DNA of 64,000 nucleotides from Microbacterium sp. MYb45 (GTDB lineage: Bacteria > Actinomycetota > Actinomycetes > Actinomycetales > Microbacteriaceae). Made by a program: the position numbers and the translations under genes. Within the stretch, counting starts at the first letter, position 1, and every line of letters starts with the position of its first letter. Of this stretch, positions 51,507 through 60,607 are shown in pieces. The notes under the pieces were generated by a model. That model did not search any database and was not told where the DNA came from. It worked only from the letters and a program-made list of their open reading frames with translations. The stretch lies in NCBI RefSeq assembly GCF_002979655.1, contig NZ_PCPG01000005.1:62001-126000 (forward strand), read 5' to 3'.

Positions 51507-52415
51507 ATGATGACGGCAACTCCGGCGAGGCCCGCCACCGGGCGCGCGCCGGTGCGGGTATACCGGTCACTGCAGAAGTGGATCTGGGCGGTGCCGGCAC
51601 TGATCCTCGTCGGAGGCGTCATCCACGCGGCGATCCTGGCGAACGTGTCCTACTCGACTCTCGAGTGGAACGGCGTCTCCACCGACGCCGAGAACGTCGG
51701 CTCCGGTAACTACATGGCCCTGGTCACCGATGCGACGTTCCTTACCGCACTGCGCAACACCCTGACGTTCGCCGTCGGCACGGTCTTCATCCAGATGGTG
51801 CTGGGCTTCGGTCTCGCGCTCCTGGTACGCACGCGAGTGGTTGGTCGCGGTCTCCTGCGCACTCTCGTCTTCGTGCCGGTGGTGCTGTCACCTGCCGTCG
51901 TTGCCGTCTCCTTCCGACTGCTCCTCACCCCCGATGGCGCTTTCAACCAGACGTTGGAATCGCTCGGGTTCGGGTGGCTGACACAGGCGTGGCTCGCGAA
52001 TCCGTCGATCGCTCTCCTCACCCTCATCGCCATCAACGTGTGGCAGTACACCGGATACAGCTTCGTGATCTACGACGCGGCGCTCGGCCAGGTCGATCCC
52101 TCGATGATCGAGGCGGCGCGGCTCGACGGTGCCGGCACCTGGCGGCTCACGAAGAGCATCCTGCTTCCGACGGTGTCCGGATCCCACCTCGTGCTCATCG
52201 TGCTCGGATTCGTCAGCTCCCTGAAGATGTTCGAGCTGGTCTTCCTCACGACCGGAGGTGGGCCGGGCAACTCGACTCAGGTGCTCACCGGATACATCTA
52301 CGAGCAGGCGATCGCGAGGTTCCACGCGGGATACGCCTCGGCCATCTCGATCGTGGTCGTCCTCGTCGCCGCCGTCTTCGCGGCGCTCCAAGTCCGACTG
52401 GCAAGGAACGCCTGA
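51507..52415 (+). CDS. CUT1 sugar ABC permease 1 (MalF type)
   Basis: 302 residues, six helices. The EAA loop that docks the ATPase is visible as DPSMIEAARLDGAGTWRLTKSILLPTV. Start at the first of two adjacent ATGs, with GAGAGGAA before it. Part of the five-gene operon. Confidence 0.92.
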   Translation: MMTATPARPATGRAPVRVYRSLQKWIWAVPALILVGGVIHAAILANVSYSTLEWNGVSTDAENVGSGNYMALVTDATFLTALRNTLTFAVGTVFIQMVLGFGLALLVRTRVVGRGLLRTLVFVPVVLSPAVVAVSFRLLLTPDGAFNQTLESLGFGWLTQAWLANPSIALLTLIAINVWQYTGYSFVIYDAALGQVDPSMIEAARLDGAGTWRLTKSILLPTVSGSHLVLIVLGFVSSLKMFELVFLTTGGGPGNSTQVLTGYIYEQAIARFHAGYASAISIVVVLVAAVFAALQVRLARNA

Positions 52416-52416
52416 C

Positions 52417-53205
52417 ATGTTCTCTCATCAATCGCTTCCCGCGCGGGTCATCAGCCAGATCCTCCTCCTCATCGCGGTCGGGGTGCTGGTGCTGCCTCTG
52501 GGAATGATCCTGTTCGTGAGCGTGCAGGGGGAGGGGCCGGTCAACTATCTCCGCGTCCTCGAGGGCACCCCGTTCGTCCGGTTCTTCGTCAACAGTGCGA
52601 TCGTCTCCGTCTCCACCGTCGTTCTGGTGACCCTCACCGCGACGATGGCCGCGTTCGCCACGTCGGTGCTCCGTCCCCGGGGAGCTGGGATCGCGCAGCT
52701 GCTGCTCATCGCCGGGCTCGCGCTTCCGGCCATCGCGCTCGTCGTGCCCCTCTTCTACGCCGTGCAGTCACTCGGACTCCTCAACACCTACTGGGCGGTG
52801 ATCATCCCGCTCGCCGCGATCTCCCTGCCGTTCGGTGTGCTCGTCGCATCGAACTACATCCGGTCGCTGCCCGTCGAGGTCTACGAGGCGGCCAAGGTCG
52901 ACGGCGCCACCGACTGGCAGTACTTCTGGCGGGTGCTGTTGCCGATGTGCCGGCCCATCCTCGCCGTGGTGGTGATCTTCACCTTCCTGAGCGCCTGGAA
53001 CGAGTACCTCCTGCCTCTGATCTTCATTCAGAACACCGACATGCAGGTCCTCACCCAGGTGCCGACGTACTTCCAGAGCCAGCGGCTGGTCGACACCCCC
53101 AAGATCTTCGCGGCGAACGTGCTCATCAGCCTCCCCGTCGTCGTCCTCTACATCGCACTGCAGCGCACCTTCCAACGCGGTCTCTCCGCGGGTGCCATCA
53201 AATGA
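52417..53205 (+). CDS. CUT1 sugar ABC permease 2 (MalG type)
   Basis: 262 residues, six helices, EAA loop LPVEVYEAAKVDGATDWQYFWRVLLP and the C-terminal FQRGLSAGAIK typical for MalG proteins. One base after the permease 1 stop codon; AAGGAA ribosome site. Confidence 0.92.
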   Translation: MFSHQSLPARVISQILLLIAVGVLVLPLGMILFVSVQGEGPVNYLRVLEGTPFVRFFVNSAIVSVSTVVLVTLTATMAAFATSVLRPRGAGIAQLLLIAGLALPAIALVVPLFYAVQSLGLLNTYWAVIIPLAAISLPFGVLVASNYIRSLPVEVYEAAKVDGATDWQYFWRVLLPMCRPILAVVVIFTFLSAWNEYLLPLIFIQNTDMQVLTQVPTYFQSQRLVDTPKIFAANVLISLPVVVLYIALQRTFQRGLSAGAIK

Positions 53206-53219
53206 ACGAAGGATCCCCG

Positions 53220-54350
53220 ATGCGGCCCACTGTCCTGGCCTACTTCTTCCCCGACTGGCAGACCGACGCGCGCAACGACGCGTGGTTCGGTGAGGGTTGG
53301 ACCGAGTGGGAGCTGCTGCGCCGCGCCACCCCGCGGTTCGACGGCCATCGCCAGCCGCGGGTCCCCGTTGCGGGTGAGGAGGACGACGCCGATCCGGCGG
53401 TGATGGCGCGTCAGATCGAGCTCGCGCACCGGCACGGGATCGACGGATTCCTCGTGGACTTCTACTGGTACGACGACGGGCCCTATCTGAACCGCGCCCT
53501 CGACGAGGGGATGCTGGCGGCAGAGATGCCCGACGACTTCCGCATCGCGCTGATGTGGGCGAACCACGAGCTCGTCGACATCTTCCCCTCGCGGCACCCG
53601 CATCGGGAGCCGCCGGTGTTGAAGTCCGGGGCGATCGACAGGCCGGCCTTCGAGCGGATGGCGCGGCACGTGATCGACACCTACTTCACGCATCCGAACC
53701 ATCTGCTCATCGACGGCAAGCCGTTCTTCTCCGTCTACGAGGTCGGAACCCTTCTCGAGGGCCTCGGCGGCGTCGAAGGCGCCCGCGATGCGCTCGACTG
53801 GTTCCGCCGGGAGACGATCGCCGCCGGCTTCCCCGGACTGCACCTCGACATGGTGGTCTGGGGCTTCGGCGTTCTGCCCACCGCGGTGACGGTGGCGGAT
53901 CCGGCCACCCTCATGCGCGCGCTGGGCGCCGACAGTGCGACCTCGTACGTGTGGATCCATCACACCGCCACCGAACGCCACCCGTGGCCGCTCGGAGACT
54001 GGTGCGACGTGCAGCGCGATGCGTTCGACGCCTACGAAGGATACGTCGAGGCGCTGCCTGTGCCCTTCCACCCCAACGTCAGCGTCGGGTGGGACCCGTC
54101 GCCGCGTACGGTGCAGTCGGCCGAATGGGAGGACGGCACCTATCCGTGGATGACCGTGTTCGACGCCTCGCCGGATGACTTCCGACAGGGGCTGCTCACC
54201 GCGCGCCAGTTCCTCGCCGACCACCCCGTCACCAGCCCGCTGCTCACGATCAACGCCTGGAATGAGTGGACGGAGGGGGCGGCGCTCCTTCCCGACACCC
54301 ACTTCGGAACGCGATTCCTGGAGACGATCACGGAGGTCTTCCCTCGATGA
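53220..54350 (+). CDS. WbsX/GH99-like glycan-active protein
   Basis: 376 residues. Opening VLAYFFPDWQTDARNDAWFGEGWTEWELLR and closing TINAWNEWTEGAALLPD are the marks of the WbsX (GH99-like) family, once called glycosyltransferases but structurally close to endo-acting GH99 hydrolases. No signal peptide. In an importer operon ahead of a rhamnosidase, a hydrolytic role on imported oligosaccharides is more likely than synthesis. I chose the ATG with GAAGGA before it; an upstream ATG overlaps the permease stop (ATGA) but has no ribosome site. Confidence 0.82.
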   Translation: MRPTVLAYFFPDWQTDARNDAWFGEGWTEWELLRRATPRFDGHRQPRVPVAGEEDDADPAVMARQIELAHRHGIDGFLVDFYWYDDGPYLNRALDEGMLAAEMPDDFRIALMWANHELVDIFPSRHPHREPPVLKSGAIDRPAFERMARHVIDTYFTHPNHLLIDGKPFFSVYEVGTLLEGLGGVEGARDALDWFRRETIAAGFPGLHLDMVVWGFGVLPTAVTVADPATLMRALGADSATSYVWIHHTATERHPWPLGDWCDVQRDAFDAYEGYVEALPVPFHPNVSVGWDPSPRTVQSAEWEDGTYPWMTVFDASPDDFRQGLLTARQFLADHPVTSPLLTINAWNEWTEGAALLPDTHFGTRFLETITEVFPR

Positions 54351-56947
54351 GTTCTGCTGCACGCATCGTCTCCGTGTCCGTCGAGCACCACGCCGAGAGC
54401 CTCGGTATCGGCACGTCGAAGCCGCGGCTCGCCTGGACGCTCGATGCACCATCCGACTGGGAACCCGGCAACGCGGAGGCGCAGCTCGAGGATGAGACCG
54501 GTGCGGTCACGGTCGCGCCCCTCGATGCGCGGGATGAAGTCCTGGCGTCCTGGCCCTTTCGGCCGCTGGCGTCGCGCGAGCGCGTGGCGGTGCGCATCCG
54601 CGCGGTGAATGACGACGGTACCGAGCGGACGCCCTGGAGCGCGCCGCTCTTCGTGGAGGCAGGTCTGCTCGACCCGGCCGATTGGCAGGCTCGCCCGGTC
54701 TCAGCGCCGTGGCCCGAGACGCCGGGAACCGAGCGGCGACCGAGCCGGATGCGTCGGCGCTTCGACCTCGACGGCGGGTTCCGCTCCGCCCGGCTCTACA
54801 TCAGCGCGCACGGCGTCGTCGACGGCTTCCTCAACGATGAGCGTGTCGGAGACGACACACTCGTGCCGGGCTGGACGAGCTATCGTCACCGCCTCGCATA
54901 CCGCACCTACGACGTCACCGATTTGCTGGTCGGAGGCGAGAACGTCTTCGGCGCGCACCTCGCCGACGGGTGGTATCGAGGCCGTCTCGGCTATGTGGAG
55001 AACCTTCGCGACTACTACGGGGACGATCTCGCGCTCATCGCCCAGCTCGAAATCCGCTACGACGACCGAACGATCGTGATCGCGACGGGGGAGCCGGGAT
55101 GGGAGGCCACCACCGGACCGATCCTGAGCAGCAGTCTCTACGACGGTGAGACCTATGACGCCCGCATCGGCGACGACTGGCGCGGCGGTGAATGGGTGCC
55201 GGCCGTCGTGGGCGACCGGGACCCGGTGACTCTGTTCGCGCCGCGTAGCGCTCCTGTGCGTCGCCATGCGGAGCTCGCGCCTCGGACGACGACGGTGCAG
55301 GCAGACGGCAGCATCCTGTTCGACTTCGGGCAGAACATCTCGGGGCGCCTTCGTCTGTCGATGGCGCGTACGCGCCAAGGGGAGGAACTCGTGCTGCGCC
55401 ACGCCGAGGTGCTCGAAAACGGCGATCTCGCTCTGCGTCCGCTGCGTTCGGCAGCGGCGACCGACCGCTACGTGCAGGGCGGAGGGGAGGAGCAGTGGGA
55501 GCCGCGGTTCACGATGCACGGCTTCCGCTACGCCACCGTGACCGGGTGGGGTGGTGCGCCGGCAGAACTCGACGTGTGTGCGATCGCCTACACGACGCAG
55601 ATGCGGCCGTCCGGCTCGTTTGAGACGGACAACCCGCTCCTGAATCGCTTCCACGAGAACGTTCGATGGGGTCTGCTCGGCAACATGGTCTCGTTGCCCA
55701 CGGACTGCCCGCAACGGGACGAGCGATTGGGGTGGACGGCGGACTTCCAAGTCTTCGCCCCCGCCGCCTCGTTCCTCTATGACATCTCCGGTTTCGCTCT
55801 GGACTGGCTCGACGATCTCGCAGCCGAGCAATCGCCCGACGGCACCGTCCCCATCTACGTGCCCTGGCTGCCGCTCGACTACGACACGAGCCCGCCGGTC
55901 GCGGCGTGGGGCGATGCGGCCGTCCTCGTGCCGGACACCCTGCACGAGCGTTACGGCGATCCAGAGATCCTGAGGCGCCACTTCGAGATCGGGGAGCGCT
56001 GGATCGAGCGCGTCCGTGAGCTCGCCGGTGACGATCTCCTCTGGGACGAGGGGTTCCAGTTCGGAGACTGGCTGGATCCGCTGGCCCCGCCTGACGACCC
56101 GTTCCGCGCCGTGACATCCACCGGATTCGTCGCCACAGGATGCTTCGCGCACGCGGCCGAGCGTCTGGCGAGGATCGGGCGGGTCATCGGGGCCACGTCC
56201 GCAGACCGGATGCAGCGCCTGGCGGACGACGTGCGCCAGGCGTTCGCCGGTCGATACCTGGACGACGGCGGTCTTCCCCGCGACGACACCCAGACGGCCT
56301 GCGCCATGGTGCTGCAGTGGAACCTCGGCGCCTCGGAGCACCGGCCGCGCGTGGCCGAGCGGCTCGCACAGCTCGTGCGCGCGAACTACTTCCGGATCGG
56401 GACCGGCTTCGTCGGGACGCCCCTCGTGCTCGACGCGCTCGCCGACAACGGACACCTCGAGGATGCCTACGCCCTGCTCTTGCAGACGGAGTGCCCGTCA
56501 TGGCTGTACGCCGTGACGATGGGTGCCACCACGGTGTGGGAACGGTGGGACTCGATGCTCCCCGACGGCTCGATCAACCCGGGCTCGATGACGAGCTTCA
56601 ACCACTACGCCCTCGGTGCGATCGCGGACTGGCTGCACCGCAGGGTCGGCGGCCTCGAGCCGGAGGCCGCCGGCTTTCGGCGGATCCGCTTCGCTCCGCG
56701 CCCGGGCGGGGGCATCACGAGCGCTCGGACGCACCACGAGACGCCGTTCGGGTCCGCATCGATCGAGTGGCGGATCGGCGACGGGTGCCTCGACGTGCAG
56801 CTCGTCGTCCCGACCGGGGCCACCGGCTGGATCGACATCGAGGGCATCGTTCCGCATGAGGTGCCCGCGGGGCGCCATCGCTTCACGACCGACGCACCGC
56901 TCAGCTACGTGGCACCGATGACTCTCGGACGATCAGTTCGGGCATGA
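54347..56947 (+). CDS. Alpha-L-rhamnosidase, glycoside hydrolase family 78 (B)
   Basis: 866 residues, paralogue of the enzyme at 6.2-8.8 kb with the same order of domains: HHAESLGIGTSKPRLAWTL, SSLYDGETYDAR, ILFDFGQNISGRLRLS, the catalytic DCPQRDERLGWTADF (about 450-464) and ATTVWERWDSMLPDGSINPGSMTSF (WERW about 730). No signal peptide. ATGA overlap with the WbsX gene. Its 3' end overlaps the convergent lacI gene by 47 bases. Confidence 0.94.
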   Translation: MSSAARIVSVSVEHHAESLGIGTSKPRLAWTLDAPSDWEPGNAEAQLEDETGAVTVAPLDARDEVLASWPFRPLASRERVAVRIRAVNDDGTERTPWSAPLFVEAGLLDPADWQARPVSAPWPETPGTERRPSRMRRRFDLDGGFRSARLYISAHGVVDGFLNDERVGDDTLVPGWTSYRHRLAYRTYDVTDLLVGGENVFGAHLADGWYRGRLGYVENLRDYYGDDLALIAQLEIRYDDRTIVIATGEPGWEATTGPILSSSLYDGETYDARIGDDWRGGEWVPAVVGDRDPVTLFAPRSAPVRRHAELAPRTTTVQADGSILFDFGQNISGRLRLSMARTRQGEELVLRHAEVLENGDLALRPLRSAAATDRYVQGGGEEQWEPRFTMHGFRYATVTGWGGAPAELDVCAIAYTTQMRPSGSFETDNPLLNRFHENVRWGLLGNMVSLPTDCPQRDERLGWTADFQVFAPAASFLYDISGFALDWLDDLAAEQSPDGTVPIYVPWLPLDYDTSPPVAAWGDAAVLVPDTLHERYGDPEILRRHFEIGERWIERVRELAGDDLLWDEGFQFGDWLDPLAPPDDPFRAVTSTGFVATGCFAHAAERLARIGRVIGATSADRMQRLADDVRQAFAGRYLDDGGLPRDDTQTACAMVLQWNLGASEHRPRVAERLAQLVRANYFRIGTGFVGTPLVLDALADNGHLEDAYALLLQTECPSWLYAVTMGATTVWERWDSMLPDGSINPGSMTSFNHYALGAIADWLHRRVGGLEPEAAGFRRIRFAPRPGGGITSARTHHETPFGSASIEWRIGDGCLDVQLVVPTGATGWIDIEGIVPHEVPAGRHRFTTDAPLSYVAPMTLGRSVRA

Positions 56948-57908
56948 ACACGACCGTGCGAGGCGGGGGAGCCGGTGATGCCTCCGCCGCGAGCAGCAGC
57001 TCCACGGCCGTCGCCCCGAGTTCCGCCTGCGGCGGGTGGAGCGTGGTGAGCTCGAGGGGTGAGTACTCGTCGGCGAGGGCGTCGTTGTACCCGACGACCG
57101 AGATGGCATCGGGCACCGGTAGCCCGCGCTCGACGACCAGTGCCTGGAGGAGACCGACGGCGACGAGGTCGTTCACCGCGAAGATCCCGTCCGGGCGCTC
57201 CGACTCCGGTCGGTCGGCGATGCGGCGGCCGAGCTCCCGCCCCTGACGGGCGTTGCGCTCGGTGGTCTCGATCAGCTCGACGGTCGCATCTGCGACGCCG
57301 GCCGCAGCACCGCGGAAGCCCTCGAGGCGCTCTGCGACCTGGTGGATCTCGCTCGGGCCGCCGACGAACGCGAGCCGGCGGCGTCCGCACTGCAGGAGGT
57401 GCTCTGCGGCCATCCTGCCTCCCGCGCGCCCGTCGATGGCCACGGCGGGGAGCGTGCCTTCGTCGGGGCTGTAGTCCAGCAGCACGATGGGGACGCGAGC
57501 CTTCCCCTCGACCAGGTAGGGGGACGGGTCTGCGACGGGAGCGAGGAGGAGGCCGCGCACCCTCTGTTCCTCGAAAAGGTGGAGGTACTCCGTCTCCAGG
57601 TCAACCTGGCTGTCACTGTCGGCGAGAACCACGTAGAGGCCGTGCTGGGTCGCGGCCGCCCTGATGCCGCGGGCGACGGCGGCGAAGAACGGGTCGGTCA
57701 CGTCGAAGCCGATGAGTGCGAGCATTCGGCTCTTGCCGGCCTTGAGCTGGCGGGCGGCATCGTTGCGCACGTAACCCAGCGCCTCGATCGCGACTCTCAC
57801 TCGTTCGGCCGTCTCGGGGCGGACCTTGTCCGGCTTGTTTAGATAGAACGACACGGTCGCCGTGGAGACGCCCGCATGCTCCGCCACCTCGCGAATGCCC
57901 ACCACCAC
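56901..57908 (-). CDS. LacI-family regulator of the second sugar locus
   Basis: 335 residues. Helix-turn-helix IREVAEHAGVSTATVSFYLN, hinge RNDAARQLKAGKSR, sensor ALIGFDVTDPFFAAVARGI, FAVNDLVAVGLLQAL and VVGYNDALADEYSP. Three GTG codons in a row at the start, with GAGGTGAT before them. Its upstream CTAAACGTTTTG site matches the operator in the beta-helix/importer gap, so it likely represses both itself and the locus. Confidence 0.92.
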   Translation of the reverse strand: MVVGIREVAEHAGVSTATVSFYLNKPDKVRPETAERVRVAIEALGYVRNDAARQLKAGKSRMLALIGFDVTDPFFAAVARGIRAAATQHGLYVVLADSDSQVDLETEYLHLFEEQRVRGLLLAPVADPSPYLVEGKARVPIVLLDYSPDEGTLPAVAIDGRAGGRMAAEHLLQCGRRRLAFVGGPSEIHQVAERLEGFRGAAAGVADATVELIETTERNARQGRELGRRIADRPESERPDGIFAVNDLVAVGLLQALVVERGLPVPDAISVVGYNDALADEYSPLELTTLHPPQAELGATAVELLLAAEASPAPPPRTVVFMPELIVRESSVPRS

Positions 57909-57925
57909 ATCACCTCACGACGAGT

Positions 57926-57937
57926 CTAAACGTTTTG
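57926..57937. promoter_or_regulatory. LacI-type operator before lacI
   Basis: CTAAACGTTTTG, same core as the site at 50055-50066, 17 bases before the lacI start. Points to autorepression. Confidence 0.75.
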
Positions 57938-57993
57938 CAGTTCGTGAAGACAATGAGCTCGAACGGGAGGGGGCGTGGAGATCCGCGGAATCG

Positions 57994-58518
57994 TCAACTC
58001 CTCTGAGGACGGACCGGCTTCCCGGAGGCCGTCAACCATTCGACCGCTTCTTCCACCGTCATCTCGGTTCTCGTACCGTCGGGGCCCCGCCGAGAGCCGA
58101 ACAGCCCCCGATGGTCATAGTGGCTGCAGTTCTTGCGGAGAAGTTCGTAGTAGTAGTCATCGAGATAGATCTCGAACTCGTCGGCGAAGGAACCGGAGCG
58201 CGGCAGCCGGGGCGCCTTGAGCCAGTGCACGACGGCACGGATATCGTCGCTTCCGAGTGCGACGGTCGGGGGATCCGGGAGCGCCAGCCGGAAGGCCAGT
58301 ACCTCGGCGCCTTCGCCTTCCCACCATTCCGCGAGGTTGAAGGAGCTGGTGTCTTTACCTGTCAGCTGTCGGACCCGGGCCGACATCGACTCGTACGCGG
58401 ATCTTTCCTCGTCGCCGTGCTCGTCGACGAATCGCACGTACGCCTGCAGCTCGTGCAGCACAGCGTCGTACCGCGCTTCAGCGGTCTCGAGGTCTGGTTG
58501 GAGGGGGCGCGGGATCAC
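57994..58518 (-). CDS. Hypothetical protein
   Basis: 174 residues, not recognised. Cytoplasmic, acidic, with aromatic-rich EFEIYLDDYYYELLRKNCSHYDHRG. GTG start without a ribosome site but with a -10-like TATCCT six bases upstream (leaderless). It precedes no clear partner; the WYL regulator lies behind it on the same strand. Confidence 0.65.
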   Translation of the reverse strand: MIPRPLQPDLETAEARYDAVLHELQAYVRFVDEHGDEERSAYESMSARVRQLTGKDTSSFNLAEWWEGEGAEVLAFRLALPDPPTVALGSDDIRAVVHWLKAPRLPRSGSFADEFEIYLDDYYYELLRKNCSHYDHRGLFGSRRGPDGTRTEMTVEEAVEWLTASGKPVRPQRS

Positions 58519-58563
58519 CCAGTCAGGATATGGCGGCGCGGCATCTGGACGCTTCTGAGCTGT

Positions 58564-59538
58564 TCACGCCAGGTGTGCGCGGTCGGTGAGGTGAGTGGCG
58601 AGCTGCTCGACGGCGCCCGCGAGTTCGGCCGGCTCGATGACAGACACCGGAGCGGTGAGCGCTATCTCGGCGACGGTCATCGCGAGCCGTCCGAGGTCTT
58701 CGCTGCGGATTCCGACGACGCAGTGTTCTGCGTGCTCCTCCCTCAGAGCGTGGTCGGCCCACTGGAGGACGCCCTCAACCTCCGCGAACGGTTTGTGGAT
58801 GACGAGGGTCGCCTCGTGATCGCGGGCACTGCGGCCGATCGATCTCGCGACGAAGTCGGCCGCATCTCCACCGGGAATCGCGCGGGGCGCGAAATGACTG
58901 CTGACCGGCCGCGGCTCCCGGATCCGGTCCAGTCGAAACGTCCGCCAATCGTCGCGTTGCCCATCCCACGCGACGAGATACCACCGTCGTCCGGCCGTGA
59001 CGAGCTGGTGCGGCTCGACGTGCCGCCCGCTGCTCTCGCCGTCGCTTCGCAGGTAGTCGAACCGCACGTGCTCATGGTCGCGACATGCTGCGGCGAACAC
59101 GCTCAGCGACTCGGGATGGATGACGTCGTCATCGACGGCCCGCCGCAGTGAGGCGACGCTCGAATGCAGCGCCGACACGCGTCGACGAAGCCGCTGAGGC
59201 AGAAGTGCCTCGATCTTCGCCAGCGCGCGCAGCGACGTCTCTTCGATCCCGCTGACGGCGGCTTCCGCGGCATAACGCAAGCCGATCGCCACCGCGACGG
59301 CCTCCTCATCATCGAGGATCAGGGGCGGCACATGCGTTCCCGTCGCGAGCCGGTAACCTCCGTACCTCCCCGAGGTGGAATCGACCGGGTAGCCGATCTC
59401 GCGAAGGCGGTCGAGGTCGCGCCGCACCGTTCGTTCGGTCACCCCGAGCCGATCCGCCAGTTCCGCACAGGGCCAGAAGCGGTGGGTCTGCAGAAGCGAC
59501 AACAACTGCAGGGCTCTGCCCGTGGGATTGGTTCTCAT
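58564..59538 (-). CDS. WYL-domain transcriptional regulator (YafY type)
   Basis: 324 residues. Winged helix (ALQLLSLLQTHRFWPCAELADRLGVTERTVRRDLDRLREIGYPVDS) followed by a WYL sensor domain (EPHQLVTAGRRWYLVAWDGQRDDWRTFRLDRI) and a WCX end. Such proteins respond to nucleotides or DNA damage or regulate one neighbour. It is divergent from the epoxide-hydrolase-like gene. A longer start at 59568 is possible. Confidence 0.88.
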   Translation of the reverse strand: MRTNPTGRALQLLSLLQTHRFWPCAELADRLGVTERTVRRDLDRLREIGYPVDSTSGRYGGYRLATGTHVPPLILDDEEAVAVAIGLRYAAEAAVSGIEETSLRALAKIEALLPQRLRRRVSALHSSVASLRRAVDDDVIHPESLSVFAAACRDHEHVRFDYLRSDGESSGRHVEPHQLVTAGRRWYLVAWDGQRDDWRTFRLDRIREPRPVSSHFAPRAIPGGDAADFVARSIGRSARDHEATLVIHKPFAEVEGVLQWADHALREEHAEHCVVGIRSEDLGRLAMTVAEIALTAPVSVIEPAELAGAVEQLATHLTDRAHLA

Positions 59539-59562
59539 GATTCTCAGCCTGCCGAGGATCTC

Positions 59563-59577
59563 GGACATCCGGTGTCC
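59563..59577. promoter_or_regulatory. Palindrome between the WYL regulator and the hydrolase gene
   Basis: GGACA-TCCGG-TGTCC in the 110-base divergent gap. Likely the regulator's binding site for both genes. Confidence 0.5.
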
Positions 59578-59648
59578 AGGATGCTCCGTACGGTCCGAGT
59601 AGCCGCCGATCCAGACCTGCGATCGGTGCCGAACCCAGAGGAGCATCC

Positions 59649-60590
59649 GTGAACCCGTCCGACTTCCCCGACCCCATCCTCATTCCTGTCAACGGCGTTG
59701 AACTCGAAGTCTTCGAGGCCGGGCGAGAGAACGCCGGGAACCCCATCGTGCTGTGCCACGGATGGCCGGGGCATGCCTCCGTGTGGCGGCATCAGGTGCC
59801 GGCCCTCGTCGCTGCGGGGTACCACGTCATCGTCCCGAACCAGCGCGGTTACGGCAACTCTTCGCGGCCGACCGATGTGACGGCCTACGACATCGAACAT
59901 CTCGCGGGCGACCTCGTCGGACTTCTCGATCACCATGGCTACGACAAGGCGATCTTCGTCGGTCACGACTGGGGCGCAAGCGTCGTCTGGGGGCTGACCC
60001 TGCTGCACCCGGACCGTGTGGACAAGGTGATCAATCTGAGCCTGCCCTATCAGGAGCGCGGAGAGATTCCGTGGATCGAACTCATGGAAGCCGTGCTCGG
60101 CGATGACTTCTACTTCGTGCACTTCAATCGTCAGCCCGGCGTCGCGGACGCCGTGTTCGATGAGAACACGTCCCGGTTCCTTCGCAACCTGTACCGGAAG
60201 AACGAACCCCCTCGGCCGCCTCAGCCGGGCATGGAGTTCATCGATCTCGCCCGAGCGGAGGCACCGCTCGGCGAGCCCGTCATGAGCGACGACGAACTCG
60301 CCGTTCTCGTCTCCGCTTTCGAAACCTCGGGATTCGCGGGCGGTGTGAATTGGTACCGGAACCTCGACCGCAACTGGCACCTGCTCGCCGACGTGGACCC
60401 GATCATCCACCAGCCCGCACTCATGATCTACGCCGACAGAGACATGGTCCACAAGTCCGAGACGCTCGCGGACTTCGTGCCGAACGTGGACGTCGTCAAC
60501 CTCGACTGCGGGCACTGGATCCAGCAGGAGAAGCCCATCGAGCTCAACGAGGCGATCGTGAGGTGGCTGCAGCGACAGGACGCGCGATGA
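59649..60590 (+). CDS. Alpha/beta-hydrolase, epoxide-hydrolase-like
   Basis: 313 residues. Oxyanion region LCHGWPGHASVW, nucleophile Asp in FVGHDWGASVVWG, and catalytic His in LDCGHWIQQEKP, the order of soluble epoxide hydrolases (nucleophile is Asp, not Ser). The active-site Tyr candidates are in the cap (NLYRK, NWYRNLDRNW). GTG start with GAGGAG. Divergent from the WYL regulator, which probably controls it. Confidence 0.88.
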   Translation: MNPSDFPDPILIPVNGVELEVFEAGRENAGNPIVLCHGWPGHASVWRHQVPALVAAGYHVIVPNQRGYGNSSRPTDVTAYDIEHLAGDLVGLLDHHGYDKAIFVGHDWGASVVWGLTLLHPDRVDKVINLSLPYQERGEIPWIELMEAVLGDDFYFVHFNRQPGVADAVFDENTSRFLRNLYRKNEPPRPPQPGMEFIDLARAEAPLGEPVMSDDELAVLVSAFETSGFAGGVNWYRNLDRNWHLLADVDPIIHQPALMIYADRDMVHKSETLADFVPNVDVVNLDCGHWIQQEKPIELNEAIVRWLQRQDAR

Positions 60591-60607
60591 GATCGGACGG
60601 CCCGGCC

